DNA from: Neocallimastix lanati (nom. inval.)
Taxonomy: Eukaryota; Neocallimastigomycota; Neocallimastigomycetes; Neocallimastigales; Neocallimastigaceae
DNA length: 55,000 nucleotides
Assembly: GCA_016946835.1 (NCBI GenBank)
Contig: JACVTC010000118.1
Coordinates: forward strand, 175,001 to 230,000
Reading direction: 5' to 3'
Made by a program: the position numbers and the translations under genes. The notes under the pieces were generated by a model. That model saw only the letters and a program-made list of their open reading frames with translations. It was not told the origin of the DNA and ran no database searches. This document shows positions 34,097 through 52,354 of the stretch, piece by piece; the stretch's first letter is position 1, and every line of letters starts with the position of its first letter.

Positions 34097-34402
34097 ATTA
34101 TAAATTATGTAAATATATAAATAATTAAAATTTAATAATAAAAAAAAATATATTAGTATACTTCTTCCAAAATTTTATTATTATTATTACTGTTATTCTT
34201 ATAATTATTAATAAATATAATTTTTTTAAAGTAATCATTGATTATTTAAATATAATTTTAAAACTTCTATATTTATTACTTCATTTCTGTGAAAAGTTAA
34301 AGTTTGTTCTCTTAACAATAGCCAACGTTTTGACCATATAAAACTTCTTAGCCCTTCTTCTTTAATTTGAGCCCAGCCTCGCTTTACAACATACGAAGAC
34401 AT
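29611..34402 (-). CDS. PAK/Cla4-type p21-activated kinase (PH-CRIB-kinase)
   Basis: Ste20-group Ser/Thr kinase, effector of Rac/Cdc42, about 790 residues. Fifteen exons (5' to 3'): 34280-34402, 33876-34040, 33467-33553, 33238-33312, 32854-33138, 32663-32740, 32501-32552, 31704-32357, 31373-31436, 31188-31236, 30714-31009, 30486-30526, 30297-30373, 29863-30120, 29611-29679; all phases agree. A PH domain (residues 1-96, ending YSWMDEIYQ) comes first. The CRIB motif (about 100-130) has [18 protein letters not shown]. Ser-rich and Pro-rich linkers follow ([17 protein letters not shown]). Exon 8 is a charged repeat region. The kinase domain (about 518-770) has [25 protein letters not shown], activation-loop [15 protein letters not shown] and [13 protein letters not shown] plus CRIB is the fungal Cla4 layout, acting at membranes on actin and polarity. 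It is tail-to-tail with the DOCK GEF gene. Family certainty is high; the charged linker is unusual. Confidence 0.95.
31560..31624. repeat. (AAT)n microsatellite in PAK intron 8
   Basis: About 65 bp of AAT trinucleotides within the intron between exons 8 and 9 (31437-31703) of the PAK gene. Confidence 0.9.
31873..32133 (-). repeat. Coding tract of 87 alternating basic/acidic codons in PAK
   Basis: Every codon pair on the minus strand is Arg/Lys followed by Asp/Glu, without exception for 87 residues. It starts [10 protein letters not shown], becomes RE-rich, then KE/RE-rich, and ends KEK before [13 protein letters not shown]. It is a purine-only strand (GA-rich), so the plus strand is a pure CT tract. 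Such mixed-charge tracts form charged single helices or nuclear-speckle-type condensates in other proteins. Confidence 0.95.
32134..32349 (-). repeat. Nine 24-bp coding repeats, octapeptide RERSxxRD, in PAK
   Basis: 216 bp = nine units of exactly 24 bp in frame. Each encodes RERS followed by two variable residues (TH, TH, VH, DH, VH, DH, EY, EY, EY) and RD. Synonymous differences (CGT/CGC, AGA/AGG, GAT/GAC) show the peptide is kept while DNA drifts. Each unit offers an Arg-Ser dipeptide in a basic setting. It lies at the 5' end of exon 8, directly before the alternating-charge tract. Confidence 0.95.
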
Positions 34403-35466
34403 TTTTTTTTATTTTTTATAATTATTTATTTTTTTTTTTTAATATATTTTGTTATTATTTACTCTATATTCTTTTTTTCTAATAAAAAATATATTTATAA
34501 AAGAAATCTATTTTTAATAAATATTTATAAGTTAATACATTTATTTTAAGTTAATAGGTAAATTATTTATTATAAATATATAATTGAAAAGAATATTAAA
34601 AAAGTTTTGGTATTTAAAAAAAAAAAAAAATAAAAATAAAATAAAATAAAATAAAATAAAAATAAAATATATTGTTAGAAAATAATGTATTAATTTTAAT
34701 TCTATTTAATAATATTAATGTTTATTTGTATTAATATTTCTTATCCGTATTTTTATAAATAAATGTTTTATATTTCTTATAACGATATACATATTTATAA
34801 ATAGCTATATTAAATTTTGTTTAATTTTTCATTAAAATTTTATATAAAATTATATATATTTATATAAATATATATAATTATGAAAAATTATATTAACTTA
34901 TATTTATTCTTATATCAAAACTTTATATTTATTTATTTATTTATTTATTAGTATTATACTTTTAAATATTGATTTTTTTTAATTCAAATTTATATTAATG
35001 AAGAAATTCGACCATTGATTAAATGATTTTTAAAAAATATCCACTGTTATTTTGAGAAACAAAAAAAATATTCAAATCCAAAATGTTATGTTTATTATAG
35101 TGTTATTTCCACTATTTTAAAATTTTCTCAAATTTTATTTACTTTATTTTAATTTAAATTGTTGATTTTTATTTTTTTTGTATTTTATATTATATTTATA
35201 ATGTAAGAAAACATAGATTATTATTTTTCGTTATAACGATTTATTTAAAAATGTCTTTTTTATTCATATTATTTATTTGAATTAAAAAAATGTTAAATCC
35301 ATTAAAAGTTTAATGTTATATAATAAAATTAATATATCATATTTAAATAATAATGTTTTTCATTCCAATTTTTCAGTTCATTTCACTGTTTATTAAGCTA
35401 TTTTAAATTTGTGTATCTTAAGAGAAAGGCAAAATTTATAATTTCGTATAAAATAATAATAACAAC

Positions 35467-35507
<41 letters not shown>

Positions 35508-35752
35508 GAAATAAAAATAATAATAAAAAAAAACAATTAAAATTTAAATATGTTTTAATATTTACATAATAATTAATTAATTTAAATAGAAAGTCATTAG
35601 CTATATTAAATTTTGAGATTATTAATTTGATATAACCGAAAGAGATGAATTTCTTAATTTAAATATATAATCAAATCAACTGATTAAAACAATTGACAAT
35701 TATTATTATTATCCTTATTTTATATATTTTATCGTAAATTCTTTATTATATA

Positions 35753-35792
<40 letters not shown>

Positions 35793-37885
35793 TTTTTAAA
35801 AAATACCCAAATTATAATTATAATATATAAGCTAATATAATTATAATTTAAAAATAATATATCTTATTCTATTTTATAAGTAATATAAATCAAAGATAAT
35901 TAAATATATTAATATATAATCCAATTATATATATTATTAAAATAAAATAAAAATAGTATATATAAATAAAATATAAAGTTATTTTTAATAAAGATTATTT
36001 ATTAATAATTTATTAATAATAAAATTTTCAAAATGATGTATATATTATATATATTATTTTATAAATAAGGTAATTACCTATAAATATATGGTTATATATA
36101 TATAAAATATGGATAATAATACAAAAAGTATTATATTTTAATAATTAATCAATAATCAATAAAAATTTTTTAATAATAAATAAAAATAAAATAAATATAA
36201 TAAATTTTCCAATATATATAAAACATTACTACTATTTTTTATATATATTTAACACTATTAAAAATCTGGAATTATTGATTGTAATAATACAATATAAAAT
36301 TTTAATGTATAAATAGTTATAATGAAGTATTTAATGATTATATATTTAAAAATTATATTCACTATGTAATATCTAAAAGATGATATTTTAGTTTAATTAT
36401 TGTTGTTTTTATATTATATATAATGAAAGCTATTTTATATTTAAAATTCTAATTATCATAAAAAACATTCTAAAAATTCAATAAAAATTAATATAAAATA
36501 TATAATGAAATATTTTAATTAGAAGACAATTCACATAACAATATTTGGATTATCATATTTAATGATAAAGAAAGGGATATATGAAAAAAATATATATATT
36601 ATATATTACAGAATACAAATTTTGAACTCTCTCTTCATACCAAATTTTAAAAGATTCATAGAGTATAATTTAATAATAAAAAAAGTTTTTGTAACATAAT
36701 TATAAATAAAATAAGAAAGGTTCATGACATTTTAATTAAATGTGATAATAAATGATATTCAAAAAAACATAATCAAAAGAAAAAAAAAGAAATAAATTAA
36801 AAAAAAAAAAAGTCTATATTTAATCAAATATTAAACATTAAAATGCTTTTAATATTAATAAAATTCATGAAATTGCAATATATATATAATCAATATTAAT
36901 TAATATTTATGTAATATTATAGCAATATTATTAACATTTATTTTTAAATAATTATATATAACATTTGATAAATAAACTTTATAATTTACAAAATTTATTC
37001 ATATTAATATTTATAATTCTTTTTAAAATGAATATACATTAATTAGATTGTATTATCTAAAATATATTCATATTTAAAAATTAATAAGTAATATAAAATA
37101 AAATTTGTTAAATGATTAAAATGTTTACCAATGTATCAAACTTATTATATTATCTTTTTTTTCTATGATTAAAATTCATTAAAATGTTAAAAAAAAAAAA
37201 AAAAAAAAATATTCAAAACTTAATTAATAAAAGAATAAAATAAAAATAAAGTTAACAATAATTAAAAAAATATACATTTATATATATATGCATTGAAAAT
37301 AAATGTTTAAAAATTTTTAAAAAAAATATATATTTTTTATTTCTGATAGTAAATTATCATAGGATAATTTTTTTATTTATTTATAGTTAAAATAGATAAG
37401 TTTTGGCATATAATTTTTTCTCCACATATTTCTTTTATTTTCATTTTCATTTTAAAAATTTATTTATGGAAATTAATATATAGTTCGATGAATATTTCAA
37501 AAAATCAACAATGATTTAAAAATGGTTGATTTATTATTTTTGGATATGATTTATTATATGCTGTTTTATATTAATATCCATTAACACCTGTGCTTTTATA
37601 GAATATCAAAATATTTAAAATTTTTATAAATACTGTTAAAAAATATATATTACAATTTATGTATATATTATTAATAATATATTGAAATATTAATTTAATA
37701 TGAATTTTTTATATATTTTTATTTTTTATTTTTTATTTTTTAAAAAAAAAAAAATTATATAATAAAACTCTGATATATAAATTAAATAAAATAGATTGTA
37801 TTTGTATATATTATAAATAATGAATTCATAGTTTTGAAATTAAAACTAAAAATTAAAATTTTTACTCATTCTATTTATTAACATG

Positions 37886-37924
<39 letters not shown>

Positions 37925-38627
37925 TGAAGTTATTAGGAATAATTATCTTTTATATATTAAAAATATGCTTATAGATGATTGTAAATATATTGTTATATAT
38001 TAATAATTTATTTAAAAAATATTAACAATATATTATATTTTTAATAACAAAAGCGGCCTATTAATTTTAAAAAAAAAAAAAAAAAAAAATTTTTTTTTTT
38101 TTGAAAATCATTTATGTAATATTAATATATTTAAATTAAATAGATAGAAATATATATTTCTATTATTTTTATTTAAAATAATCCTTTTATCTATTAAAAA
38201 TATTCTTGATTAACCGATATTTTAATATATTAATAACTAAAACAATGTAGCTATTTTATAGTTGATAAATTTCTATAGCTTAGCATTATATGAATTTATT
38301 AAATTAATTAGAGAAAACATGCCAAAATTATATTAGTTTATAATTTATATACAACATAATACATAATATTTTTTCAATTTTCAAGTTTATATATTAGATC
38401 AACCTTCATATATTTTTAAAATATTCATTTAACAAAAAGTTTTAATAGCAATACAATTCAAAATACGACTCTCAAAAATAATAATTTTAATTTTATATTC
38501 TTTTTATAAATATTTAAAAGAACCATATTTATAATTTTTAATCATACTATTAATAATTTTTATTTTCTTTTTTTTAAATAAAAATAAAGAAATAAAAAAA
38601 GATACTTTACACAACAATAAAAGATTA

Positions 38628-38658
<31 letters not shown>

Positions 38659-39188
38659 TTTCCCATTAAATTAATATTTCTCAATTTTAAATTAATTTTA
38701 AATAATAAATTTTATTTAATCAGTTTATTCGGATAATCATCTTCATTAGAAAAAAACCTTTTTTTCTTAATAAAAAAAAAAAAAAGATTAATTTATCTGA
38801 CTGACGTGCAAATATTATCGAATTCATCATTTTAAATATAAAATTTATTATTTCTTTTTAATAAATTATTAAATATTTTTTCTTTATTAAGTAAATATTA
38901 GTTTATATTTATACTTTATAAAATCTTTTTCCTTTTAACTTTATAAATATAAACTTTCTTTATATTTAAAAATATTTTTTTTCAAACAGGAATAAAAATT
39001 TTATAAAAAAATTTTTGATAGTTTTATAAGTGAAAATTTTATAATTTTTTGATTGGATAAATTAAAGTATTCTACTAATCAAATAAAATAAACATCAAAT
39101 TTTATTATTATATCACGAAATAATATTAATAATTTGGTATAATTTTATTTATAAATTAATTAATTGGTATTATTTTAAATATTTATAA
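34403..39188. other. Gene-free AT-rich spacer
   Basis: 4.8 kb between the PAK start and the importin-alpha stop, both on the minus strand, so it should hold the PAK promoter near 34403 and the importin 3' end near 39188. Poly-A runs at about 35470-35504 and 35758-35788 and poly-T at about 37887-37918 are prominent. I see no coding-like segment or RNA gene. Confidence 0.6.
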
Positions 39189-39369
39189 TTAAATTTCCAT
39201 TTTGTTATTTTCTTCCCAGTAGGTATCCAATACTAATGATGCCATTTGTTTTACATTATCTTCTTCATAAAATTTTATTGGAATTGATTCTAATGCGTCT
39301 ATGACTGTATTCTCATGGCTTTTAAATAACTATATAAATATATATAATTTTTTATAAAGTATTAATAAT

Positions 39370-39403
<34 letters not shown>

Positions 39404-39954
39404 TATTTTTTTATTATTTAATTTTACAAAAAAAACTTACTTCTTTATTATTTTGTAATTCCCATGCTAAATATTTTATTCCCAATTGGGCAAGTTCAAT
39501 ATCTTGTGTATTTTGAACGATGTTAATAAAAATCGGTAAAAGTTCTTCTTCTGGAAATTTTTTTAAATATTCTTTTGATCGTGTACTAATATTCAATATA
39601 GAATATGCTGCCTATAATTAAATAGATTATTAAGATAAAAATAATAATAAAATAAAAATATAAAAAAAAATTTTTTTTAATTTTTTTTTTTTTTTTTTTT
39701 TTATATTTATTATTTGTTACAAAATATTTAATATATTATATTACTTCTTTTTTAATATCAAATGTATCTGTTGCAATAATTTTACATAATACTGGGATAA
39801 AATTTGCATTTATAACCATATTCACTTCATTTATAGTTCCTAAATATTTATTTATATATATTTAAATTAAAAATATAATAAAATAGTTATTGATAAATAA
39901 CTAAAGAAAACTATTATAAATCCATTAAAATATAAATTTGTATTTTTTTCTAAT

Positions 39955-40016
<62 letters not shown>

Positions 40017-41046
40017 CTTAACCTGCTGTTAATCCACTTAAAGCCCATAATGATTCTTTTCTTATAATTCTAGAAGATGATTGTATACACTGTAACATTA
40101 AATTGAAAAATTTATCTTCTTTTAATAATAGTTCTGTTCCTCTGTCTAATGAACTCGAACATATATTTCCAATAGTTCTTATTATTGGAATGGCATAATT
40201 TAAATCATTGGGTGAATTAAGACAATACTCTAAATATTTTATTAAATTATGTGTAATATTATTATCCAGTAATATATTTAAATATTTATCATCTTTGGAT
40301 GCTGAATAATACACACATATCCAAATCAATTCACTTATTTCTTCTATATTATTATCATTCTAAAAAATAAAATAAATATATATTTTATTAATAATTATTT
40401 TTATAAAATTAATAATAATTTTTTTTAAAGCACATTTATAATTTCCAATTTAATTTAATTAATAATTTTTATTGAATATCAATTAATAATAATAATCATA
40501 AATAAATAATTAATTAATTAATTTACATTTAAATGAATAAATAAAGGCTTCATTATTCCATTATTATAAATTTTATCAAGAGGCGGATTCGATCCTCGAC
40601 ATAGATTAGATAATGTAAAACCTGCCGTTTGTACTAAATCTTTATCATTAGACTCTAACATTTGAACTATTGGACCGAGTGCGCCATTATCAATAATAAT
40701 TTTACTATTTTCAGGTTTTTCTCCTGCAATATTTCCTAATGCCCATGCTGCCTTAAGAATATTAAAATGATGTAATATAATATTATATATAAAATATTCA
40801 CAAAATATTATAAGTATAGGAATATATTATATATTTATGAATAATATATTTATTATTAATTGAAAAGTTATTATAGGAATAAATATAAGTTTAAGCAAAA
40901 TTATGAAATATTTTTGATAGAATAATATATATATATTTGCATACTTGATTTTTTATTTTTGGAGCTTCATTACTTAAAAGAAGTGTAAGATATGGTATAG
41001 TTTTCACAACAGAATTTACTAATTCTGAGCTTCCAGCAGCAATATC

Positions 41047-41094
<48 letters not shown>

Positions 41095-42154
41095 TAATTT
41101 ATTTATTCCATTTTATTTTAATTGATTCACATTAAGAAATATATATAAATATTAAAAAGAAACCCACTTGTAATACAACATATGGAATAATATATAATTT
41201 CTTCATCTGTAGATTGTAATAAATTTAATAATTGAATTGACCATTTATTAATAATAACTTCTTCATAATCATTATTGGTACATGTTAAACTGCGACTAAA
41301 TGTTTTTAATGCTTTTAATGTTTCTTCTCTATCTTTACTCTATACATTTTATGTTAATTCCATTATATTATGATCATAATAATAATAAAAATAGTTTTAT
41401 ATTAGCTTTATATATATATTAATTGAATTAAATATTAATTAAAATATTATTATTATTATTATTATATATTGTACTGTAATTTCTTTTTTTTTTTTTTTTT
41501 TTTTTTTTATTTTTTAGAATTATATTTACATATAAATTACAACTAATAATATTAAAGTCATCTTGAGAAAATTCTGATTCTTATATTGTTATATTGTTGT
41601 ATGGTTTAATATTTAAAATATTTAAAATATATTAATTATTTTTTTTTATTATTTTATATTTTATATTTTATTTTATTTTATTTATTTTATTTTTAATTAA
41701 TAAGTTTTAAAAATTAGGTTAAAACCTGAACCAGAATCTGTTGTTGAATCAAAGTTAAAATCCTCAAGATGTTTAAATCTTTTTGTTCTTAATAATTTTT
41801 CTTTTCTTTCTTTTCTATATTTTTGTTCACGGTTAATTCGAAATTTTTGAATATCTTGAAAAGTGAGTTTTCCATTTTTTTTCTTTGGATTTAAACCATT
41901 TGTATTTCCTATTAATATTTTTAATATATATTATTATTTTATTGTTATAATAGTTTTATCTTTTATATTTAAATTGCATATATGTATTATAAAACTAATG
42001 TTTCATAAATATATTTTGTTATATTAATTATTTATTATTTTTAAAATGGTTTTAATATGATATAAATTAATTTATATAGTATAAGGAATGAAAGGAAACG
42101 AAAAAATAAAAATAATTAAATAAATAAATAAAAAAAAGAGGTTCTACCTTTCAT
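39189..42154 (-). CDS. Importin-alpha (karyopherin alpha), divergent
   Basis: Nuclear import adaptor: binds cargo NLS on armadillo repeats and importin-beta through an N-terminal IBB. 493 residues, ten exons (5' to 3'): 42148-42154, 41726-41908, 41530-41579, 41168-41339, 40945-41045, 40527-40751, 40023-40359, 39745-39839, 39441-39611, 39189-39329. Phases fit (1,482 nt). Exon 1 is only 7 nt (ATGAAAG). The donor of exon 2 (GTTTTA) is weak; the others are ordinary. A basic IBB-like region (INREQKYRKERKEKLLRTKRF, about residues 29-49) leads to ARM repeats: CCITNIAAG, AAWALGNIAGE, FTLSNLCRGSNPP, LIWICVYYSAS, IRTIGNICSSS, SLWALSGLTAG, AAYSILNIS. Several Trp/Asn ladder positions that normally hold the NLS are replaced, so cargo preference may differ. 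Intron 7 (39840-40022) holds a (TC)n(TA)n run. Family assignment is strong; whether it is the main housekeeping copy is unclear. Confidence 0.92.
39954..40014. repeat. (TC)n(TA)n dinucleotide run in importin-alpha intron
   Basis: About 25 bp of TC repeats followed by about 35 bp of TA repeats, close to the 5' splice site of importin intron 7 (minus-strand gene). Confidence 0.9.
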
Positions 42155-43295
42155 AATGTGTTTTCTTTATTGTTAATAATTTAATATTATTTCTATTCTT
42201 TAAATTTATTGAAAAATATATATATATATATAAATAATTATAAAGCTTTAAAATTTTTTTTTTTAAAAAAAATTATGTATTTTATAATATTAATAATAAT
42301 TATAATAATAAAAGAAAATATATATATATGTATATATTCCTTTTTTTTTTTTTTTTTTTTTTGTTTAATTGTTTTTTCAATTTGTTTTTTTTTTTTTTTA
42401 TTATGAAATATATATATATTATTATTATTATTAATAAATTAATTAAATTAAATAATTAAAAATTATATATATATATATATATAGACTTATCATTATTATA
42501 ATTGTAATAAAAAATTATAATATTTTAAATTTTAAAAATAATTTGATGTATAATACATTTTTTTTTTAATTAAAAAAAAAAAAAAAAAATTTTTTTTGAA
42601 ATTATTGTATCCCAAAATCTCAAATCTTAATCTAATAAAAAATAAAAAAAAAAAAAAAAAAAAAGTAAATAAATAAATAAATAAATAAAAATTAAATAAA
42701 CAATTTTAAAGTTTAGATAAATTAACTAGCATGTTTCAATGATTTATTGAATTTACTTTGAAATCTAGTTCACGTGATAAAATGAAAAAGATGTAACATA
42801 TTAAATTTTTTTTTTTTTTTAACAAGTATATATTGATTAAAAAAAAAAAAAAATTTTATTTTATTTATTTTTCCTATTGTTCATATTGTTCATATCAATA
42901 CTTTAAAAAAAAAAAAAAAAAAAAAATGGTCATTAAAAATATTCATATAATTATTATGAAAAAAAAAAAAAAAAAAAACAATATAAACAAAATAGTATAA
43001 AAAATAAATAAAATAATAACTTTTATATTATTATTATTATTAATCGTTTTATAAATATTTTTTATTATAGATTCAAATCCAAAAAAAATAATTATTTTTA
43101 CCATTATTTTTTTTTATTTTTATTTTTATTTTTATTTTTATTTTTTTTATTTTTTTTTTATTTTTTAAATTTTTTAATTTTTTTAATTTATATATTTTTT
43201 ATTTTATTTTATTTTATTTTATTTTTTTTTTTTATTATTCATATAAATGAATTTTAATAAATAGTCTTTATAGATAATGAAATTAAAAAGATCTA
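42155..43295. other. Spacer: importin-alpha promoter side and SRPK 3' side
   Basis: 1.1 kb upstream of importin-alpha and downstream of SRPK, both on the minus strand. Mostly poly-A/poly-T. A patch at about 42728-42795 is less monotonous and contains the palindrome TCACGTGA (listed separately). No gene seen. Confidence 0.6.
42770..42777. promoter_or_regulatory. Palindromic E-box TCACGTGA upstream of importin-alpha
   Basis: A perfect 8-bp palindrome, the preferred site of fungal Cbf1/Pho4-type and animal TFE/USF-type bHLH factors, about 616 bp upstream of the importin-alpha ATG. Chance occurrence is unlikely in DNA with so little G+C, but binding is not shown. Confidence 0.4.
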
Positions 43296-46162
<2,867 letters not shown>

Positions 46163-46957
46163 TGAGTTATTTCTACTACTATTTTATATTACAATCTTAT
46201 TTTTAGTATATTTTATAAAAATAAAAAAAATAAAAAAAATAAAAAAATAAAAAATTACTAGTACTAGTTAATATCAAAACAAAATATTACCTTTTATGCA
46301 TCTGTCTATTATATATATATAATTTATAATTTTGTAATTAAAAAAATATACTAATAAAATCTAAAGTAATATTTCTCTTAAATAATATAGTAATGTTAAA
46401 TAAATAAATATATATTATGAAAATAAATAATGATATGAATTATAAATTTAAATGGTTAAATAAGTATGAATAAAAACAAAATGAATTTAAACGTATAATA
46501 ATACAAAAATTGGTATCTCAAAATAAATAATATAAAAGTTTGAATTTTAATTTCTAGATTTTAAAACTATAATTTATTATAATCTTTTTTTTCTTATGAA
46601 ATTTAAATTCAAATATTAATAAAATTATATATTATTTTCTTTTCTCCTTTAATATTAATACTAGTATTCTATATTAAAAAAAAATAAAAAAATAAAAAAT
46701 ATATATATATATATTAGCATTAATATTCTCTAAATATAATTAAAAAAAAAAATAATAATAATAAAGAATAAAATAAAATAAAAAAATTAAATTTTAAATA
46801 TTTAAATATTAATCATATATAATATAATTAATAAGATTTTTTAAAAATCTAAAATTAATTATTAAATCTATTCATAAATAAAAAAAAAAATTTTTTATAA
46901 AACTATAAATAAAATTTTAAACTAAAATTATTTACATAGATTTATTATTTTTGTGAG

Positions 46958-46967
46958 ATCACATGAT
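46958..46967. promoter_or_regulatory. E-box-like ATCACATGAT, copy 1
   Basis: 10-bp element containing TCACATGA (one base from the TCACGTGA palindrome), about 800 bp upstream of the SRPK start and 1.35 kb upstream of the transporter start. The same 10 bp recurs at 47166. Resembles bHLH-ZIP factor sites. Function is inferred only from repetition and position. Confidence 0.35.
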
Positions 46968-47165
46968 AATTGAATTTTGTTATTGAAATTATTTTATATA
47001 CATTAACCACTATAAATATAATTATTATTAAGTTTATAAACAATAAAGCATAAAACAATAATATAAAACTGTATATTTTTAATTTAAATCCATTTCATAT
47101 TTCCTATATACTGAAATTTTATAATATTATAATAAGTACTAATAAATTTTACATTAATATGCCAC

Positions 47166-47175
47166 ATCACATGAT
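47166..47175. promoter_or_regulatory. E-box-like ATCACATGAT, copy 2
   Basis: Identical to the copy at 46958 and in the same orientation, 208 bp apart, in the divergent promoter region of SRPK and the sugar transporter. Preceded by GCCACATC. Confidence 0.35.
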
Positions 47176-47236
47176 TTTAAAATACTTGTTTTCCCTATAT
47201 AATTATATTAAAATTGTAAAAATATAACTAGGTGGC

Positions 47237-47257
47237 TTGTAACCTCTTTTGTTACAA
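47237..47257. other. Small hairpin TTGTAAC-loop-GTTACAA
   Basis: Perfect 7-bp inverted repeat with a 7-nt loop, inside a slightly G+C-richer patch (GGTGGCTTGTAACC). Could be a dyad binding site or part of a transcript; not assignable. Confidence 0.3.
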
Positions 47258-47882
47258 ATGTAAGAAATATATAAATTCAAATCAATCATTCAATCAATGT
47301 ATAATATTAATAAATATTTATAATTATTATAAAAAATTTTATATAAATACCATATTAGCATTTAATAATATTGATAAATTTCTCATTAATATTTACTTTT
47401 TTAAATAGATATAATATTATGAGAAGCTTTAAAAATAGTTTAATATCTTTTTCGATTTTTTACCTTTACAAATATTCACTTTATAATCAAGATATTTTTA
47501 ATTAAATTATAGCCAATTAAAATATATTATTTTTTTAAAAAAAAAATAAATTAAAAACATAATATTATATATCTACATTATTAAATAATATAATATTTAA
47601 ACTTAAATTTTTTAAAAAATATTAATAAACTTTATATATATATTTTAATCCATATTAAGATTAAACTGGTTAATATCTTTCTGTATAAATTAAACTGTGC
47701 ATTTCTTAAAAAATATGAAATTATTACTTTAATTCGTATTTATATTAATAATATATAATATAAAAATTTTTCCTTAATAAGATAAAATAATATTATTATA
47801 ATTTATTATTCCTATTAGAATAAATTGTGTATTTCTTTTTTTTTATTTTATTTTTATATATATATATATTTATTTATTTATT

Positions 47883-47918
<36 letters not shown>

Positions 47919-48312
47919 TTTATTAAAGTAATTAAAAAAGAAAATATAAAAAAATTGAAATTTCAAATAAGATTTCATTAAACAGGTATAAATTAATTCA
48001 AATAAATATAGTAAAAAAAAAAAAATAATAAAAATAAAAAAAAATATATAAGCACATAAACTAATTATAATTATATTTTACTAATTATTTTATTTGTATA
48101 TAAATATATAAATGTAATTAAAATTCTTTATTACATTTTAAAAAATATTTTAAAAATAGTATATTTTTTAAAAACAATATATAAATTTGTATTAGTAAAT
48201 CAATATATATAATAAATTAATTAATATCAATAAAAAAGAGATAATTAGATTTATTTATTAAAAATATTAAATTCTAAGAACATAACTTAAAATAAATATT
48301 GTAAATTGAAAA

Positions 48313-51230
<2,918 letters not shown>

Positions 51231-51918
51231 TGAATATTTTTATATTATTAATAATAGTAGTAATAGTAATAACAAATATGTATTTTTAGATAATTAAAAT
51301 TTTTTGATATATTTAGAATTATATAACTCAAAAGTAATTAAATATTTAAATATCATATATTAATACTATTTTTTATATCTATTTATATATATATATATAT
51401 ATAAATTAATAAAATCTTAATATTAAAATTAAAAATTTGTTCAAAAAATAATATTTTAAAAATAATACTTAAAAAAAAAAAAATAAAAATACTAAAAAGA
51501 TTGCCTTAGATGATAACAAGAACAAATGTATAATGTTATTTTAAGGATTATGATACTATCAAATAATTAATATTTATTGCTTCTTTACCCATAATATTCC
51601 TAATATTAATACCCAAATTGTCGAATAAAAAAATGAAACAATAAACTTTGAAAATTAAAGCAATAAATGAAAAAATTCAAACATTCAAATAAAACATTTT
51701 AATATTATTTATTATTGCATAATAGGGTTTATTATTATTATTATTACTATAAAATAAATATTAATATATTAATATTTGTAATTCATTCATCATTAATAAA
51801 TATTATTACTAAATAACTTTTAAAGTATGAAATAAAATTTAATTATATTTATTATTATGTTAATAAAAATATTTTAAAATGAAAATTATAATAAGACAAA
51901 AAAAAAATTTAATTAGTA

Positions 51919-51961
<43 letters not shown>

Positions 51962-52354
51962 ATTTCATAATATTTATTTATTGAAATAATTTTAAAATTA
52001 AAAAAAAAAAAAAAAAAATTTTACATTATTTTATTTATTTTTATTTTTATAATAAATATATAATAAATTTATATATAAATATAAAAATCTAATAAAAAAA
52101 AAGTTATAATAAATAAATAAATAAAATATTCGATAATAACTATAATAAATAAATGTATAAATATATATAAATATATAAATAAATAAATTATATATAATAT
52201 AAATAAATAATAATATAAATTTAAATAAAAATTCTTATAAATCATTATTTTACTGAAATTTAAAAAAAAAAAAATAGCATTTAAAAAAAAAAAAATTTTT
52301 TTTTTTCAATATTTTAAAAAAGAATTTTAAATATAATTATTATAAATATTCAAA
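51231..52354. other. AT-rich spacer between transporter and G-patch gene
   Basis: 1.1 kb holding the transporter 3' end and the G-patch gene promoter. Poly-A runs at about 51920-51959 and 52000-52018. A slightly mixed patch at about 51495-51665 shows no reading frame. No further gene seen. Confidence 0.6.

Larger units (their letters stand above)
46163..48312. other. Divergent promoter region between SRPK and sugar transporter
   Basis: 2.15 kb separating the starts of two divergent genes. Mostly AT-only. Two ATCACATGAT copies (46958 and 47166) and a small hairpin (47237-47257) are the only non-monotonous elements seen; each is listed or discussed separately. No gene found. Confidence 0.6.

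Noticed and set aside
46963-47260. A small gene around the hairpin TTGTAAC/GTTACAA
   Set aside because: No frame of useful length and no RNA motif; kept only as a possible regulatory dyad.
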